Source: CAZCAC01 sp964496575 (GTDB taxonomy: Bacteria > Planctomycetota > UBA1135 > GCA-002686595). From it: a DNA stretch of 64,000 nucleotides. A program made the translations under genes and the position numbers. Below the pieces are notes generated by a model. That model did no database searches, had not been told where the DNA came from, and saw only the letters and a list, made by a program, of their open reading frames with translations. Numbering within the stretch: position 1 is the first letter of the stretch; each line of letters begins with the position of its first letter. The stretch lies in the NCBI GenBank assembly GCA_964496575.1, contig CAZCAC010000003.1, forward strand, positions 87,673 through 151,672. The letters run 5' to 3'. Positions 36,521-45,872 of the stretch are shown piece by piece.

Positions 36521-38529
36521 TGAGTCGAGTCCCGAGAAGAACGCGGACGCCGCTCCTCCTGGCGCTCCTGGGCCTGTTCCTCCTCGCCCCGCCGGCTCCG
36601 GCCCAGGCGGTGGAGGAGACGCCGGCCCCCACGACCCGGACGACTCCGTGGGACGCGGAGGTCCTCGAGCTCTTCGCCGAGCTGCCGGTGCAGCACGGCG
36701 GGCGGATCAAGCCGCTGCACTCCTTCGCCGGGTTGAAGCTGCTCACCTTCAACGGCAAGCGGACGCTGAAGCTGGCGGACGGCGAGAAGCTGGCGGCGCT
36801 GCCCTGGCTGCTCGATTGTCTCTTCTATCCGGAGCTGGCGCTCACCTACCCGTGCTTCCGCGTGCAGTCCGACGCGGTCCTGGTCGCGGCGGGGCTCGAG
36901 GCGAAGTCGAAGCGCGCCTGGTACAGCTACGAGGAACTGGAACCCGCGCGGAGCGGGCTCCTCACGCAGGCCTCGGGGTATCGCTCGATCCCCGCCAAGC
37001 GGCAGACCTCGCTGCAGCAGCAGACGCTCAAGCTGGCCAGTGACCTGCTCGCCTTCGAGGACCTGCTCGGCAGCTTCGAGCCGATCCGGCGGAGCTACCC
37101 GACGGGGACCTCGCCGGCGCTCGTCGCCGTGTTCGGCGAGGGCGAACAGCGGCTCGACGTCCTGCTGGAGCGGGCGTCGGCACTGGAGCAGGTGGCCATG
37201 TCCGTCGCGGAGGACGACGCCGAGGGGCGCCGCGCCCTGCAGGAGCTGTCCGACAGCTTCCGCGCCGGGCTGATGGCCGGCCAGGCCGGTGTGGTCTTCC
37301 TGCCGCCGTCGATTCCGACGGAGAACAACAAGTGGTGGAACGTCTCCGAGGCCGCCATCGCGGTCCTGGAGAAGAGCGTGACGTTCGACGCGGTTCGCGA
37401 GTGGTTCGCCGCCCTCCAGCGACTGGAGTCGAAGAAGGGTGATACGGCGGCGTTCCGCGAGGGGCTCACCGCCCTCCACGCGCTGCTCGTCGAGCAGGCG
37501 GAGGAGCGGGGCGAGTACGGGCACACCCGCCTCGAGGTCGCGATGAACCACGCCGACCCGTTCTACCGCTCGCTCCTGCTCTACCTGCTGGCCTTCCTCG
37601 TGGCCGTCTCCACCTGGATCGTCCCGCGCAGCCGCGTGCTGCTGGCGGGGCTCTGGGGGACGGTCGGCCTCGCCACGTTGCTGGCGGCGCTGGGGATCAC
37701 GCTGCGCTGCGTCATCCGCGGCCGGCCTCCGGTGGTGAGCCTCTACGACACGATCCTCTTCATCACCGTGACCGGCGCGCTCTTCTTCATGGTGCTGGAG
37801 CTGTTCACGCGCCTGCGGGTCGCGCTCTCGCTCTCCACGGTCTTCGGAGCCGTCGGGCTGTTCGTCGCGGCGCGCTACGAGCTGAAGGAGGTGGTGACCG
37901 CCGGCGACACGATGGCCTCGGTGATGGCGGTGCTCGACACCAACCACTACCTCGCGGTGCACGTGACCACCATCACGCTGGGCTACATGGCGGGGTTGGT
38001 CGCGGCGCTCGCGGCCCACGTCTGGATCCTCGGGAAGCTCGTCGGCCTCATGCGGGGCGAGGAGCGCTTCTACCGGATCCTCAGCGCCCTCACCTACGGG
38101 GCGATCTGCTTCAGCCTGCTCTTCTCGATCTTCGGGACGATCTACGGCGGCAAGTGGGCCAACGACTCGTGGGGCCGCTTCTGGGGCTGGGACCCGAAGG
38201 AGAACGGCGCCCTCTTGATCTGCATCTGGGAGCTCTTGATCCTGCACGCCCGCTTCGGCGGCTACATCCGGGATCGGGGCCTCGCGGTGCTGTCCGTGCT
38301 GGGGGCGATCGTCATCACCGCCTCGTGGTTCGGCGTGAACCTCCTGGGCGTCGGTCTGCACAGCTACGGCTTCACGAGCGGAATCGCGAGAACCCTCTAC
38401 ATCGTCTGGGCCGTCGAGCTGTTCGTGGTCCTGCTCGCCGGGGTGGATGCACTGAGGAACAGCAAGTCGAACGACCCGCCGGGGGCGATGCCCCGTCCCG
38501 AAGAAATCGCAGGAGGAACCGATGCCTGA
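36520..38529 (+). CDS. ccsA: CcsA-like cytochrome c biogenesis protein with long N-terminal region
   Basis: 669 residues. The ATG overlaps the resB stop, with a very good ribosome site AAGGGAGGTG about eight bases before it. A signal-like helix (~10-28) precedes a ~320-residue extracytoplasmic region (VLELFAELPVQHGGRIKPL near 45). Eight membrane helices follow (~350-650). The haem-handling WWD-type motif is W-G-R-F-W-G-W-D-P-K-E-N-G near residue 550, with conserved His-bearing helices around it (V-N-L-L-G-V-G-L-H-S-Y-G-F). It attaches haem to apocytochrome c with ResB. The frame is open further upstream only as a shadow of resB. Its end overlaps folD by eight bases. Confidence 0.9.
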   Translation: MSRVPRRTRTPLLLALLGLFLLAPPAPAQAVEETPAPTTRTTPWDAEVLELFAELPVQHGGRIKPLHSFAGLKLLTFNGKRTLKLADGEKLAALPWLLDCLFYPELALTYPCFRVQSDAVLVAAGLEAKSKRAWYSYEELEPARSGLLTQASGYRSIPAKRQTSLQQQTLKLASDLLAFEDLLGSFEPIRRSYPTGTSPALVAVFGEGEQRLDVLLERASALEQVAMSVAEDDAEGRRALQELSDSFRAGLMAGQAGVVFLPPSIPTENNKWWNVSEAAIAVLEKSVTFDAVREWFAALQRLESKKGDTAAFREGLTALHALLVEQAEERGEYGHTRLEVAMNHADPFYRSLLLYLLAFLVAVSTWIVPRSRVLLAGLWGTVGLATLLAALGITLRCVIRGRPPVVSLYDTILFITVTGALFFMVLELFTRLRVALSLSTVFGAVGLFVAARYELKEVVTAGDTMASVMAVLDTNHYLAVHVTTITLGYMAGLVAALAAHVWILGKLVGLMRGEERFYRILSALTYGAICFSLLFSIFGTIYGGKWANDSWGRFWGWDPKENGALLICIWELLILHARFGGYIRDRGLAVLSVLGAIVITASWFGVNLLGVGLHSYGFTSGIARTLYIVWAVELFVVLLAGVDALRNSKSNDPPGAMPRPEEIAGGTDA

Positions 38530-39415
38530 GACGAGCAACCTCTTGGACGGAAAGGCCACCGCCCTCTCGGTGCGCGAGGACGTCGCCGCGCGCGTCGCGG
38601 CGCTCACCGAGAAGGGTGTGACCCCCGGGCTGGCCGTGGTGCTGGTCGGGGAGGATCCCGCGAGCCAGGTCTACGTGCGCAACAAGGACCGCGCGGCGAG
38701 CCAGGCGGGGATCGCGGTGCGGACGTTTCGGATGTCCGCGGAGACCACGCAGGAGGAGCTCCTGGCGCAGGTGGTGGCGCTCAATGAGGACGCCGCCGTG
38801 CACGGCATCCTGGTGCAGCTGCCGCTCCCGGACGGCCTCGACGAGGCCGAGGTGGTGCGCACCATCGCGCCGGCGAAGGACGTCGACGGGCTGCACCCCG
38901 AGAACGTCGCGGCGCTGGTCCAGGGGCGCGAGGGGCTCGTGCCCTGCACTCCGGCGGGGTGCCTCGAGCTGCTCGATCGCCACGGGATCGACATCCACGG
39001 CAAGGACGTGGTGATCGTCGGCCGCTCGATGCTGGTCGGCAGGCCGCTCATCCAGCTGGCCCTCGCGCGTCACGCGACCGTCACCACCTGTCACAGCCGG
39101 ACGGCCGACCTGGCCCGGCACGTCGGCGGCGCGGACGTGGTGATCGCGGCGGTGGGGGTCGCTCGCCTCATTCGGGGCGAGTGGATCCGGCCGGGAGCCG
39201 TGGTGCTCGACGTCGGGATCAACCGCGGCGAGGACGGCAAGCTGGTGGGGGACGTCGAATTCGCCGCGGCGCGGGAAAAGGCCTCGGCGATCACTCCGGT
39301 TCCGGGGGGGATCGGGCCGATGACGATAGCGATGCTGCTCTCGAACACCGTCCTCGCGGCGGCGCGGCAGCGAGGAATGGAGGAGGTGCTGGCGGCGGCG
39401 CAGGCCGCACGCTAG
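38522..39415 (+). CDS. folD: bifunctional methylenetetrahydrofolate dehydrogenase / cyclohydrolase
   Basis: 297 residues; the start is eight bases inside ccsA. FolD signatures are Y-V-R-N-K-D (Lys catalytic region) near residue 54, V-Q-L-P-L-P near 98, D-V-D-G-L-H-P near 120, G-R-S-M-L-V-G-R-P near 170 and P-V-P-G-G-I-G-P-M-T near 265. It oxidises 5,10-methylene-THF to methenyl-THF and hydrolyses that to 10-formyl-THF. The last codons (39386-39415) are duplicated in tandem just after the stop. Confidence 0.96.
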   Translation: MPETSNLLDGKATALSVREDVAARVAALTEKGVTPGLAVVLVGEDPASQVYVRNKDRAASQAGIAVRTFRMSAETTQEELLAQVVALNEDAAVHGILVQLPLPDGLDEAEVVRTIAPAKDVDGLHPENVAALVQGREGLVPCTPAGCLELLDRHGIDIHGKDVVIVGRSMLVGRPLIQLALARHATVTTCHSRTADLARHVGGADVVIAAVGVARLIRGEWIRPGAVVLDVGINRGEDGKLVGDVEFAAAREKASAITPVPGGIGPMTIAMLLSNTVLAAARQRGMEEVLAAAQAAR

Positions 39416-39445
39416 GTGCTGGCGGCGGCACACGCCGCGCGCCAG
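39386..39445 (+). repeat. 30-bp tandem duplication at the 3' end of folD
   Basis: Bases 39386-39415 are the last ten codons of folD including its TAG. Bases 39416-39445 repeat them with 26 of 30 identities. In the second copy the stop reads CAG. Both copies begin GTGCTGGCGGCGGC. This is a local duplication that has begun to diverge. Confidence 0.85.
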
Positions 39446-39462
39446 GCGACGAGGAACCGACC

Positions 39463-40323
39463 GTGTACGAGACCCAGCCTCGAGGAAACGGAGATCCGCC
39501 CGACTTCGGGGGCGGCGGAGCCGGCATGCGGATGGCGATGCCCCGGCTGACGCCGGTGACCAAGAAGCTCCTGTTCCTCAACGTCGGGATCTTTCTGTTC
39601 ACGTTCCTCCTGATGCTAATGCCGGGGGGGGCGATCGAGTGGACCTTCGGCGCCTTCGGGCTGCGGCCGGATCAGTGGTCGAACTGGTTCCCGCTGGTCC
39701 CGCTCTGGCAGCTCGTGACCTCCGGGTTCCTGCACAGCGTGATCCATCCCACGCACGTCCTGTGGAACATGGTCCAGCTGTACTTCTTCGGCACGATGCT
39801 GGAGGGGGCGGTGGGCTCGAGGCGGTTCCTGTTCATCTACTTTGGCGCGATGCTGCTGGGCGGGCTCTTCCACATCGTGGTCGAGATCGCGACCGGAGCG
39901 CTGGCGCCGGGGATCGGCGCATCGGGAGCGGTCCTGGGCGTCGTCGTCGCCATGGCGACCCTGCGTCCGAAGGCTCGCGTCTTCGTCTTTTTCATCCCGG
40001 TTACGTTGGTGCTGCTGGCCGGGGTGATCGTCGCGATCGACCTGCTCAGCGCCCTCCGGGACCTGAAGATGGAGACCAGCGACGGCATCGGCCACTGGGT
40101 GCACCTCGGGGGGGCGGTCTTCGGCTTCACCGCGATCAAGCTGGGCTGGGGGCGGACCGACTGGCTCGCGCGCTGGCGCGCGAAGCGCGAGATCGCACAC
40201 GAGGAGTCGCGGAAATCTCGTGAAGTGAGGATGGATCAGCTGCTGCAGAAGATCCACAAGGAGGGAATGGGCTCCCTCACCCGCAAGGAGAAGGAGTTCC
40301 TCAAGCGCGCCTCGCGCCAGTAG
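39463..40323 (+). CDS. rhomboid-family intramembrane serine protease (second copy)
   Basis: 286 residues from a GTG with GAGGAA eight bases before it. A Gly-rich cytoplasmic start is followed by six membrane helices (~35-225). Rhomboid motifs are H-P-T-H-V-L-W-N-M near residue 105 (HxxxxxN region), G-I-G-A-S-G-A-V with catalytic Ser near 155, and H-W-V-H-L-G-G-A-V-F-G with catalytic His near 212. A charged C-terminal tail ends in K-E-F-L-K-R-A-S, a helix resembling the DUF6576-like tails on such proteins. The frame continues upstream only as a shadow of folD. This is the second rhomboid in the window; the two are not close paralogs. Confidence 0.88.
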   Translation: MYETQPRGNGDPPDFGGGGAGMRMAMPRLTPVTKKLLFLNVGIFLFTFLLMLMPGGAIEWTFGAFGLRPDQWSNWFPLVPLWQLVTSGFLHSVIHPTHVLWNMVQLYFFGTMLEGAVGSRRFLFIYFGAMLLGGLFHIVVEIATGALAPGIGASGAVLGVVVAMATLRPKARVFVFFIPVTLVLLAGVIVAIDLLSALRDLKMETSDGIGHWVHLGGAVFGFTAIKLGWGRTDWLARWRAKREIAHEESRKSREVRMDQLLQKIHKEGMGSLTRKEKEFLKRASRQ

Positions 40324-40437
40324 GGTCCGGCAGAGGGCCCCCAGGGCCCCGCCGGGCCACCTGGCAGGTGGGTTTGAGGCCCTACCGGAAGGTGGGTAGA
40401 CTGGGAGCCTCCGGCAGTCCCTCTCTCGGTAGCAGCG

Positions 40438-42519
40438 ATGAATCTCCCTCGAATCCGCACGACGTTCCGTTCCCTTCTCGCCCTCTTCCTCCTCCTCGGC
40501 GCTCCGGTCGCGCTGACGGCCGCCGCGGGCCCCTCCTCCGCGCCGCCGCCGGCGCCGCAGGACACCCACACCGAGTTCCGCACCGCCTTCCAGAAGGCGA
40601 TGGAGATCAACTCGACCGCGGAGATGGAGCGGCTGGTCAAGAAGCACACCCCCGAGGCGATCTTCTGGATCATGCAGACCGCCGAGGGGATCTCGGTCAA
40701 GTCGTCGGAAGAGCTCGAGGACCGGATGGCGGCCCTTCGCAAGGCGTGGAGGGGGTCGATGGATTCGGACTTCTGCGACAACATGTACGAGTACTTCTCG
40801 CTGCTCGAACCGATCTTCAAGAAGGAGCGGGGCAAGGCGAAGGAGCGCTACGACAAGGCCAACAAGAAGTACTGGGACAACCTGAAGAAGAAGGATGGCC
40901 CGACCTTCGGCTCGATCTCGATCGAGCTGCGCGGTCTGGCCAAGGTGTTCGCCGACCTCGGTGACTACTACTTCGCCTCGGAGTGCTGGCTGCTCGACAG
41001 CAACTGCTGGAACGAGGAGAACCGCGGCAAGCGAGCGGCCGACCTCTACAAGCTCTACGAAGGGTGCGACCAGGCGTGCATGTACCGCGAGAAGGTCGAC
41101 CTCAAGGATCGCTATTATATTGCGGCGAAGTCGACGCGCGACTACCTCAAGGCGCAGGGCTTCGACGGCGACCCCGAGGAGGCCGGCGGCGAGGGTCCCG
41201 GGGCCGGACCGCCGAAGGGAGGCGTCGTGGCGTCAGCGGCGGTGACCACCTGCGTGATGACCTTCGAGATGGTGCCGAAGTTCTCCACCTACCAGCGCCC
41301 GTGCTACTACGCCGACGAGCTCTACAACATGTGGAACCCGCTGTCCTTCGCGATGAAGGGCAGCTCGTCGAAGATCAACAGCCTCGGCAAGCTGTCGCCG
41401 ATGGCGCACCGGGTGGGCTCCGCGGAGGTCCTGATCGACGCCGACGGGGACGGGGAAGGCGAGGTCAAGATCCCGCTGCGCGGCAACCTGGACCCGGTCG
41501 AGTTCACCATCGGCAAGGGGGAGGAGGAGCGCCCCTGGGGCGTCCTGACCCAGATCGGCACCCAGCAGGACGTCTACCAGGGCGTCCAGATGAACATGCA
41601 GCCGACCGACGACCAGATGCAGATCTATCTCGCCCCCGGAGCGAGCATGGTCGGTGAGGTCGACGGGATCAAGATCCGCGTCTTCGACGACAACATGGAC
41701 GGGATCTACGGCTCCGACCCGCTGCAGTGGGGCCACGTGGGGATGACGCCGGGGAACCTCCAGCCGGAGATGGACTCGGTGGTGATCGGTGACTCCAAGC
41801 GCGCGGTGCCGTGGAGCGAGTACCTCAAGATCGGCGACAAGTGGTACGTGATGCAGCCGGCGAAGTTCGGGCAGGAGCTCGGCGTTTCGGAGGCAGAGGT
41901 GGAGACCGGCAAGGTCAAGTTGAGCTTCAAGGGGGGCAAGCCCTCCTGGATCATCCTGCAGGGGGCGGGGCTGTTCGCGAACTCCTACTTCGACGTCGTC
42001 GACAAGAAGAACGAGCTACCGGCCGGTGACTACAAGCTCTTCTACGGCGAGCTGCGCAAGGGCAAGAAGCTCCAGATGGCCAAGACCCTGATCATCCCCG
42101 GCGAGAACACTCGCCAGTGGGAAGTCGTGACGGGCAAGACCACCACGGTTCAGCTCGGAGGGCCGTTCGGCTTCGATTTCAATTTCGACCACGACGCCAA
42201 GACGGTCCACGTCGAAGGGAACACAGTGGCGGTGATCGGGGTCGCCGGCGAGCGCTACGAGCGTCCCTGGAACTGCGTACCCCGCGCCCTGGCCTCCTGG
42301 CGCAAGGAAGGCTCGAAGAAGGGTTCCAAGCCCGAGAAGATGGGGTTCATCAAGAGCCAGGACGAGCTCACCACCGCCGCCGGCGGCTGGTCGGCCTGCT
42401 GGTTCCCGTTCTCCGTCACCATGCCCAAGAAGGGCAAGGCCGAGGACGTCCAGGTCCAGCTGACCGAGAAGAAGAACAAGCTCTTCGGCAAGATCGAGTC
42501 CGAGTGGAGGGGCAAATAA
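40438..42519 (+). CDS. large secreted protein of unknown function
   Basis: 693 residues with a signal peptide (~1-30, ending near L-T-A-A-A-G). Residues ~40-250 are helical and charged, with several conserved-looking aromatic-Cys stretches (SECWLLDSNCWNEENRGKRA). Residues ~270-693 are beta-rich, with D-A-D-G-D-G-E-G-E, F-D-D-N-M-D-G-I-Y-G-S-D (calcium-loop-like) and L-K-I-G-D-K-W-Y. I recognise no family. The stop abuts the serS start with no spacing. Asp-rich loops and export suggest an envelope or periplasmic role, but nothing firmer. Confidence 0.75.
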   Translation: MNLPRIRTTFRSLLALFLLLGAPVALTAAAGPSSAPPPAPQDTHTEFRTAFQKAMEINSTAEMERLVKKHTPEAIFWIMQTAEGISVKSSEELEDRMAALRKAWRGSMDSDFCDNMYEYFSLLEPIFKKERGKAKERYDKANKKYWDNLKKKDGPTFGSISIELRGLAKVFADLGDYYFASECWLLDSNCWNEENRGKRAADLYKLYEGCDQACMYREKVDLKDRYYIAAKSTRDYLKAQGFDGDPEEAGGEGPGAGPPKGGVVASAAVTTCVMTFEMVPKFSTYQRPCYYADELYNMWNPLSFAMKGSSSKINSLGKLSPMAHRVGSAEVLIDADGDGEGEVKIPLRGNLDPVEFTIGKGEEERPWGVLTQIGTQQDVYQGVQMNMQPTDDQMQIYLAPGASMVGEVDGIKIRVFDDNMDGIYGSDPLQWGHVGMTPGNLQPEMDSVVIGDSKRAVPWSEYLKIGDKWYVMQPAKFGQELGVSEAEVETGKVKLSFKGGKPSWIILQGAGLFANSYFDVVDKKNELPAGDYKLFYGELRKGKKLQMAKTLIIPGENTRQWEVVTGKTTTVQLGGPFGFDFNFDHDAKTVHVEGNTVAVIGVAGERYERPWNCVPRALASWRKEGSKKGSKPEKMGFIKSQDELTTAAGGWSACWFPFSVTMPKKGKAEDVQVQLTEKKNKLFGKIESEWRGK

Positions 42520-43800
42520 GTGCTCGACATCAAGCTCATTCGCCGGAGCCCGGAGCTGGTCAAGGCCGGGGCGGTGAAGAAACGGATGGAGTGCGACATC
42601 GATCGCCTCCTCGAGCTCGACCAGGAGTGGCGCAACCTCGGCATGGAGGTCGACGCGTTGCGTTCGGAAGCGAAGCAGGCGGGTAAGAAGATCGGCAAGG
42701 CGAGCCCCGAGGAGCGTCCGGCCCTCGCCGCGGCCCAGAAGGCGCAGAAGGAGGAGCTGAAGCAGAAGGAGAAGCGGCTCACCGAGCTGGCGAGCGAGGT
42801 CGAAGCCCTGATGCTGCTCGTGCCCAACGTCCCGGCCGACGAGGTCCCCGAGGGCGAGGACGACACCGACAACGTCGAGATCAAGACGTGGGGCGACCCG
42901 ACCCGCTTCGACTTCGAGTTCCGAGATCACGTCGAGCTCGGCGAGGCCCACGACTGGCTGGACATCGTCCGCGGGGCGCGGCTGGCGGGGTCGCGGAACT
43001 ACGTCCTCAAGGGTGATCTGTCGTTGCTGGAGGGCGCGGTGATGCGCTTCGCCCTCGATTCGATGGTGAGCCGTGGTTTCACCCCGCTCAGCGTACCGAC
43101 CCTGGTCCGCACCGAGGCGATGGTCGGCACCGGCTACTTCCCCGGTGGGGAGGACCAGGCCTACCGCTGCGACGAGCGTGACGATCTGTGCCTGGTCGGC
43201 ACGGCGGAGGTCCCGATCACCGCCCTGCGCCAGAGCGAGATCCTGGAGGCGACGGAGCTGCCGATGAAGTCGGTCGCGCTCTCCTCCTGCTATCGCCGCG
43301 AGGCGGGGACCTACGGCAAGGACACGCGCGGTCTCTACCGGGTGCATCAGTTCCAGAAGGTGGAGCAGGTGATCGTCGACGTCGCCGACCCCGAGCGCAG
43401 CCTCGAGCACCATCACGCGATCCTGAAGAACGCCGAGGACGTGCTCCAGGCGCTGGAGCTGCCGTACCGGGTGGTCAACGTCTGCGGCGGCGACCTCGGT
43501 CAGCCGCAGATCCAGAAGTTCGACATCGAGACCTGGATGCCGGGACGCGACAACTACGGCGAGACGCACTCCGCGTCCCGCTTCCACGACTTCCAGGCGC
43601 GGCGGCTGGGCCTGCGCTACCGCGATCCGGAGGGACAGGTGCGCTTCTGCCACACGCTGAACAACACGGTCGCGGCGAGCACGCGGATGCTGATCGCGCT
43701 GGTCGAGAACCACCAGCGGGCGGACGGCACGGTGCACGTCCCCGAGCCGCTGCGGGTGTACCTCGGTGGACGGGAGTCGCTCGGAGAGCCGCTGGGCTGA
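42520..43800 (+). CDS. serS: seryl-tRNA synthetase
   Basis: 426 residues from a GTG directly after the previous stop. The N-terminal ~110 residues form the long coiled-coil arm that holds tRNA-Ser (L-D-I-K-L-I-R-R-S-P-E-L-V at the start). The class II catalytic core has T-A-E-V-P near residue 228, motif 2 S-C-Y-R-R-E-A-G-T-Y-G-K-D-T-R-G near 262, and motif 3 N-T-V-A-A-S-T-R-M near 385. It charges tRNA-Ser with serine. It converges on the pseudopilin gene with 67 bases between them. Confidence 0.96.
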   Translation: MLDIKLIRRSPELVKAGAVKKRMECDIDRLLELDQEWRNLGMEVDALRSEAKQAGKKIGKASPEERPALAAAQKAQKEELKQKEKRLTELASEVEALMLLVPNVPADEVPEGEDDTDNVEIKTWGDPTRFDFEFRDHVELGEAHDWLDIVRGARLAGSRNYVLKGDLSLLEGAVMRFALDSMVSRGFTPLSVPTLVRTEAMVGTGYFPGGEDQAYRCDERDDLCLVGTAEVPITALRQSEILEATELPMKSVALSSCYRREAGTYGKDTRGLYRVHQFQKVEQVIVDVADPERSLEHHHAILKNAEDVLQALELPYRVVNVCGGDLGQPQIQKFDIETWMPGRDNYGETHSASRFHDFQARRLGLRYRDPEGQVRFCHTLNNTVAASTRMLIALVENHQRADGTVHVPEPLRVYLGGRESLGEPLG

Positions 43801-43867
43801 GTCCGGCAGCATTCGACGGGTGTGGGGTCGGGACGCGGAGACCGCGGTGATTTCCCGCAAACCCTGC

Positions 43868-44758
43868 TCAGCGACCGGTCTTGGTGATGGTATCGGAGGG
43901 GGGCGGTCCCCCCGTCGTCCCGCTCTGGTCCGTGGTGTCCTCGCTGCCGGGCAGGTTCGGGTCGCCCGTGCCGGTCTGGGTCCCCGAGGCGGTGGCCGAG
44001 GGGATCAGCGGCACGACGATCGCCATCTCGTCGACGCGCAGCTCCTCGGGCAGCCGGATGATCCGCCGGTAAGTGACCTCGGTGAGGTAGGTGGGCATGA
44101 GCCGGAGCGCCTCGCGCTCGATCCGTCGCTTCAGCTCGAGGGTCAGGCTGATCTCCAGCCGCGCGGGGAGGCCGATCTCCTCGCCCTCGTCGATGCCCCA
44201 CTCCTCGTACGGCTCCGCGTCGGGGCCGTCCTCGGCGAAGACCTGGATGTCGAAGTTCTTCACGCGGTCGTGCAGGAAGACGAACTCGCCACCCTCGTAG
44301 GGGAGGTCGTCGACACCCATGTCCTCGCGGCGATAGATCTCGAGGAAGTCGGAGTAGTCGGGGCGGGGGCGCAGGCGGTAGCCGACTTCGTTGATGCTGG
44401 TGTTGACGAAGCGATCACCGTCGAGGCGCATGACCAGGTTGTCGGTGGTGGCGACGAAGTCGATCGAGTCGGCGTTCGCCCCGAGCATGATCCGGTTCTT
44501 GATGCGGACGTGGTCCTGCTTGGTCCGGTTGTAGGTGAGGAGCGCGGTGATATCGCGCTCGATCATGTCGAGGATCGCCGGACCGGCGAGCTGGGTCTCC
44601 TGGATGTTGTGGATGTTGTCGCGGGAGATCCGGGCAGTGTGCAGGATCTGGGTGACGGAGACCAGGATGCCACTCATGATCAGAATGGTCACCAGGATCT
44701 CGGCCAGGGTGAAGCCGGAGCTCGAACGAGAGAGCGGCTTTCGCTTCAGGATGTTCAT
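43868..44758 (-). CDS. gspJ: type II secretion minor pseudopilin, GspJ-like
   Basis: 296 residues from the ATG at 44756-44758. The prepilin leader is basic and ends before F-T-L-A-E-I-L-V-T-I-L-I-M-S-G, with the cleavage Gly-Phe and the Glu at +5. The globular part has D-M-I-E-R-D-I and L-R-x-R-P-typical GspJ-size features; a Thr/Gly/Pro-rich tail ends the protein. In the operon it is the last gene, in the place GspJ has. A GspJ/PilW distinction is not firm from sequence alone. The start overlaps the GspI stop by four bases. Confidence 0.75.
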   Translation of the reverse strand: MNILKRKPLSRSSSGFTLAEILVTILIMSGILVSVTQILHTARISRDNIHNIQETQLAGPAILDMIERDITALLTYNRTKQDHVRIKNRIMLGANADSIDFVATTDNLVMRLDGDRFVNTSINEVGYRLRPRPDYSDFLEIYRREDMGVDDLPYEGGEFVFLHDRVKNFDIQVFAEDGPDAEPYEEWGIDEGEEIGLPARLEISLTLELKRRIEREALRLMPTYLTEVTYRRIIRLPEELRVDEMAIVVPLIPSATASGTQTGTGDPNLPGSEDTTDQSGTTGGPPPSDTITKTGR

Positions 44759-45312
44759 TCGCCGAGGCCCTCCTCTTCCGCGTCCTCGTCCTCGCCGTAG
44801 ACCTGCGTCCAGGGCATCCACCGCTCCAGGTCGAGATAGGGCGTGTACTCGCCGGCCTTGGTGAAGGTGACGCGGATGCGGACCTTCTCGTAGGGCTCCT
44901 CGACTTCGTCCTCGTCCTCGTCGCTGTCCCGCTGCGCCTCGTACTCCCGCTCCCGTCGCGCGGCGAAGGTGTCGAAGTACGGGCCCTGATCGTCGTATTC
45001 GTCCTCGTACTCGAGGAAGGACTCGTCACCGAGGCAGATCTCGAAGAAGAACTCGGGGTACCCCTCCTCGGCGTAGCTCCCCGAGTAGCCGGTCTGGATC
45101 TCCTCCTGGAAGAGCCCCGACTCGATCTGTCCGAGGGTCTGGACGCCCAGCTCCCGGGCCAGCTTCATGTTCCTGGTCTGGAAGGCCGCGGTCTTGGCGG
45201 TGAAGAGCGATTGCAGGCAGAGGGTCAGGCCGATGCCGACGATGACGATCGTCACGGCGACCTCCACCAGCGTGAAGCCACCGCGGCGGGGAAGCGGGCG
45301 GGAGGAGCTCAT
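44755..45312 (-). CDS. gspI: type II secretion minor pseudopilin, GspI-like
   Basis: 185 residues. The prepilin leader M-S-S-S-R-P-L-P-R-R-G-G is followed by F-T-L-V-E-V-A-V-T-I-V-I, giving Gly-Phe cleavage and Glu+5. The soluble part contains an unusual acidic stretch (D-E-D-E-D-E-V-E-E-P near residue 135 and E-D-E-D-A-E-E-E at the end). It lies between the GspH- and GspJ-like genes with four-base overlaps on both sides. The call as GspI rests on order and length; the acidic insertions are unusual. Confidence 0.7.
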   Translation of the reverse strand: MSSSRPLPRRGGFTLVEVAVTIVIVGIGLTLCLQSLFTAKTAAFQTRNMKLARELGVQTLGQIESGLFQEEIQTGYSGSYAEEGYPEFFFEICLGDESFLEYEDEYDDQGPYFDTFAARREREYEAQRDSDEDEDEVEEPYEKVRIRVTFTKAGEYTPYLDLERWMPWTQVYGEDEDAEEEGLGE

Positions 45313-45872
45313 TCGAAGTCCTCCTCGCTCACCAGTGGCCGCTGGTACTCGAAGTAGTGGAAGCGAACGAGGCCGGTCAGCGGCAGCACCTCGATGGTGG
45401 TCGCATTCCGTGACGGGGCCTGGATCAGGTTGATGGTGTGCCCGGTGGCGCTGCCCAGCGGACTGAAGCGAGCGAACACGATGCCGTCCTCGTACTCGAT
45501 GCCGTCGATGGTGACCCGCGCCAGGTCGATAGAGTCGGGCAGTCGCACCTGCTTGACGATGTGGCGCTCTTCATCCGTCTGCGCGCGGGTCCCATCTACG
45601 CGCAGCGGGCTGCGGACCTGGTAGCTGTTGGCGTCGAGGTCGTAGTAGATCCGGAACTCGCCGTTGCGGGCGATCGCGTCGGAGCGCGCGCCGCTGACCG
45701 CCGCAGCGATGTCGTGGACGGTGGAGTTCAGCTCCGCGCGCGGCAGGCTGGCCATCATGTTGACGGCCACCGTTCCGGCGATCAGCCCCATCACCGCGAT
45801 CACCGCGAGCAGCTCGATGAGCGAGAAGGCGCTCGTCGAGCCGTGGCGGGGGTCGCGGGGAGGGAGTCTCAC
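45309..45872 (-). CDS. gspH: type II secretion minor pseudopilin, GspH-like
   Basis: 187 residues. The leader ends in S-A before F-S-L-I-E-L-L-A-V-I-A-V-M-G, so the cleavage residue here appears to be Ala rather than Gly. L-N-S-T-V-H-D-I-A-A-A-V-S-G-A-R-S-D-A-I-A-R-N-G follows, the GspH/FimT pattern (arginine-rich helix after the hydrophobic N-terminus). It joins the pseudopilus tip with GspI and GspJ. Both ends overlap neighbours by four bases. Confidence 0.8.
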   Translation of the reverse strand: MRLPPRDPRHGSTSAFSLIELLAVIAVMGLIAGTVAVNMMASLPRAELNSTVHDIAAAVSGARSDAIARNGEFRIYYDLDANSYQVRSPLRVDGTRAQTDEERHIVKQVRLPDSIDLARVTIDGIEYEDGIVFARFSPLGSATGHTINLIQAPSRNATTIEVLPLTGLVRFHYFEYQRPLVSEEDFE

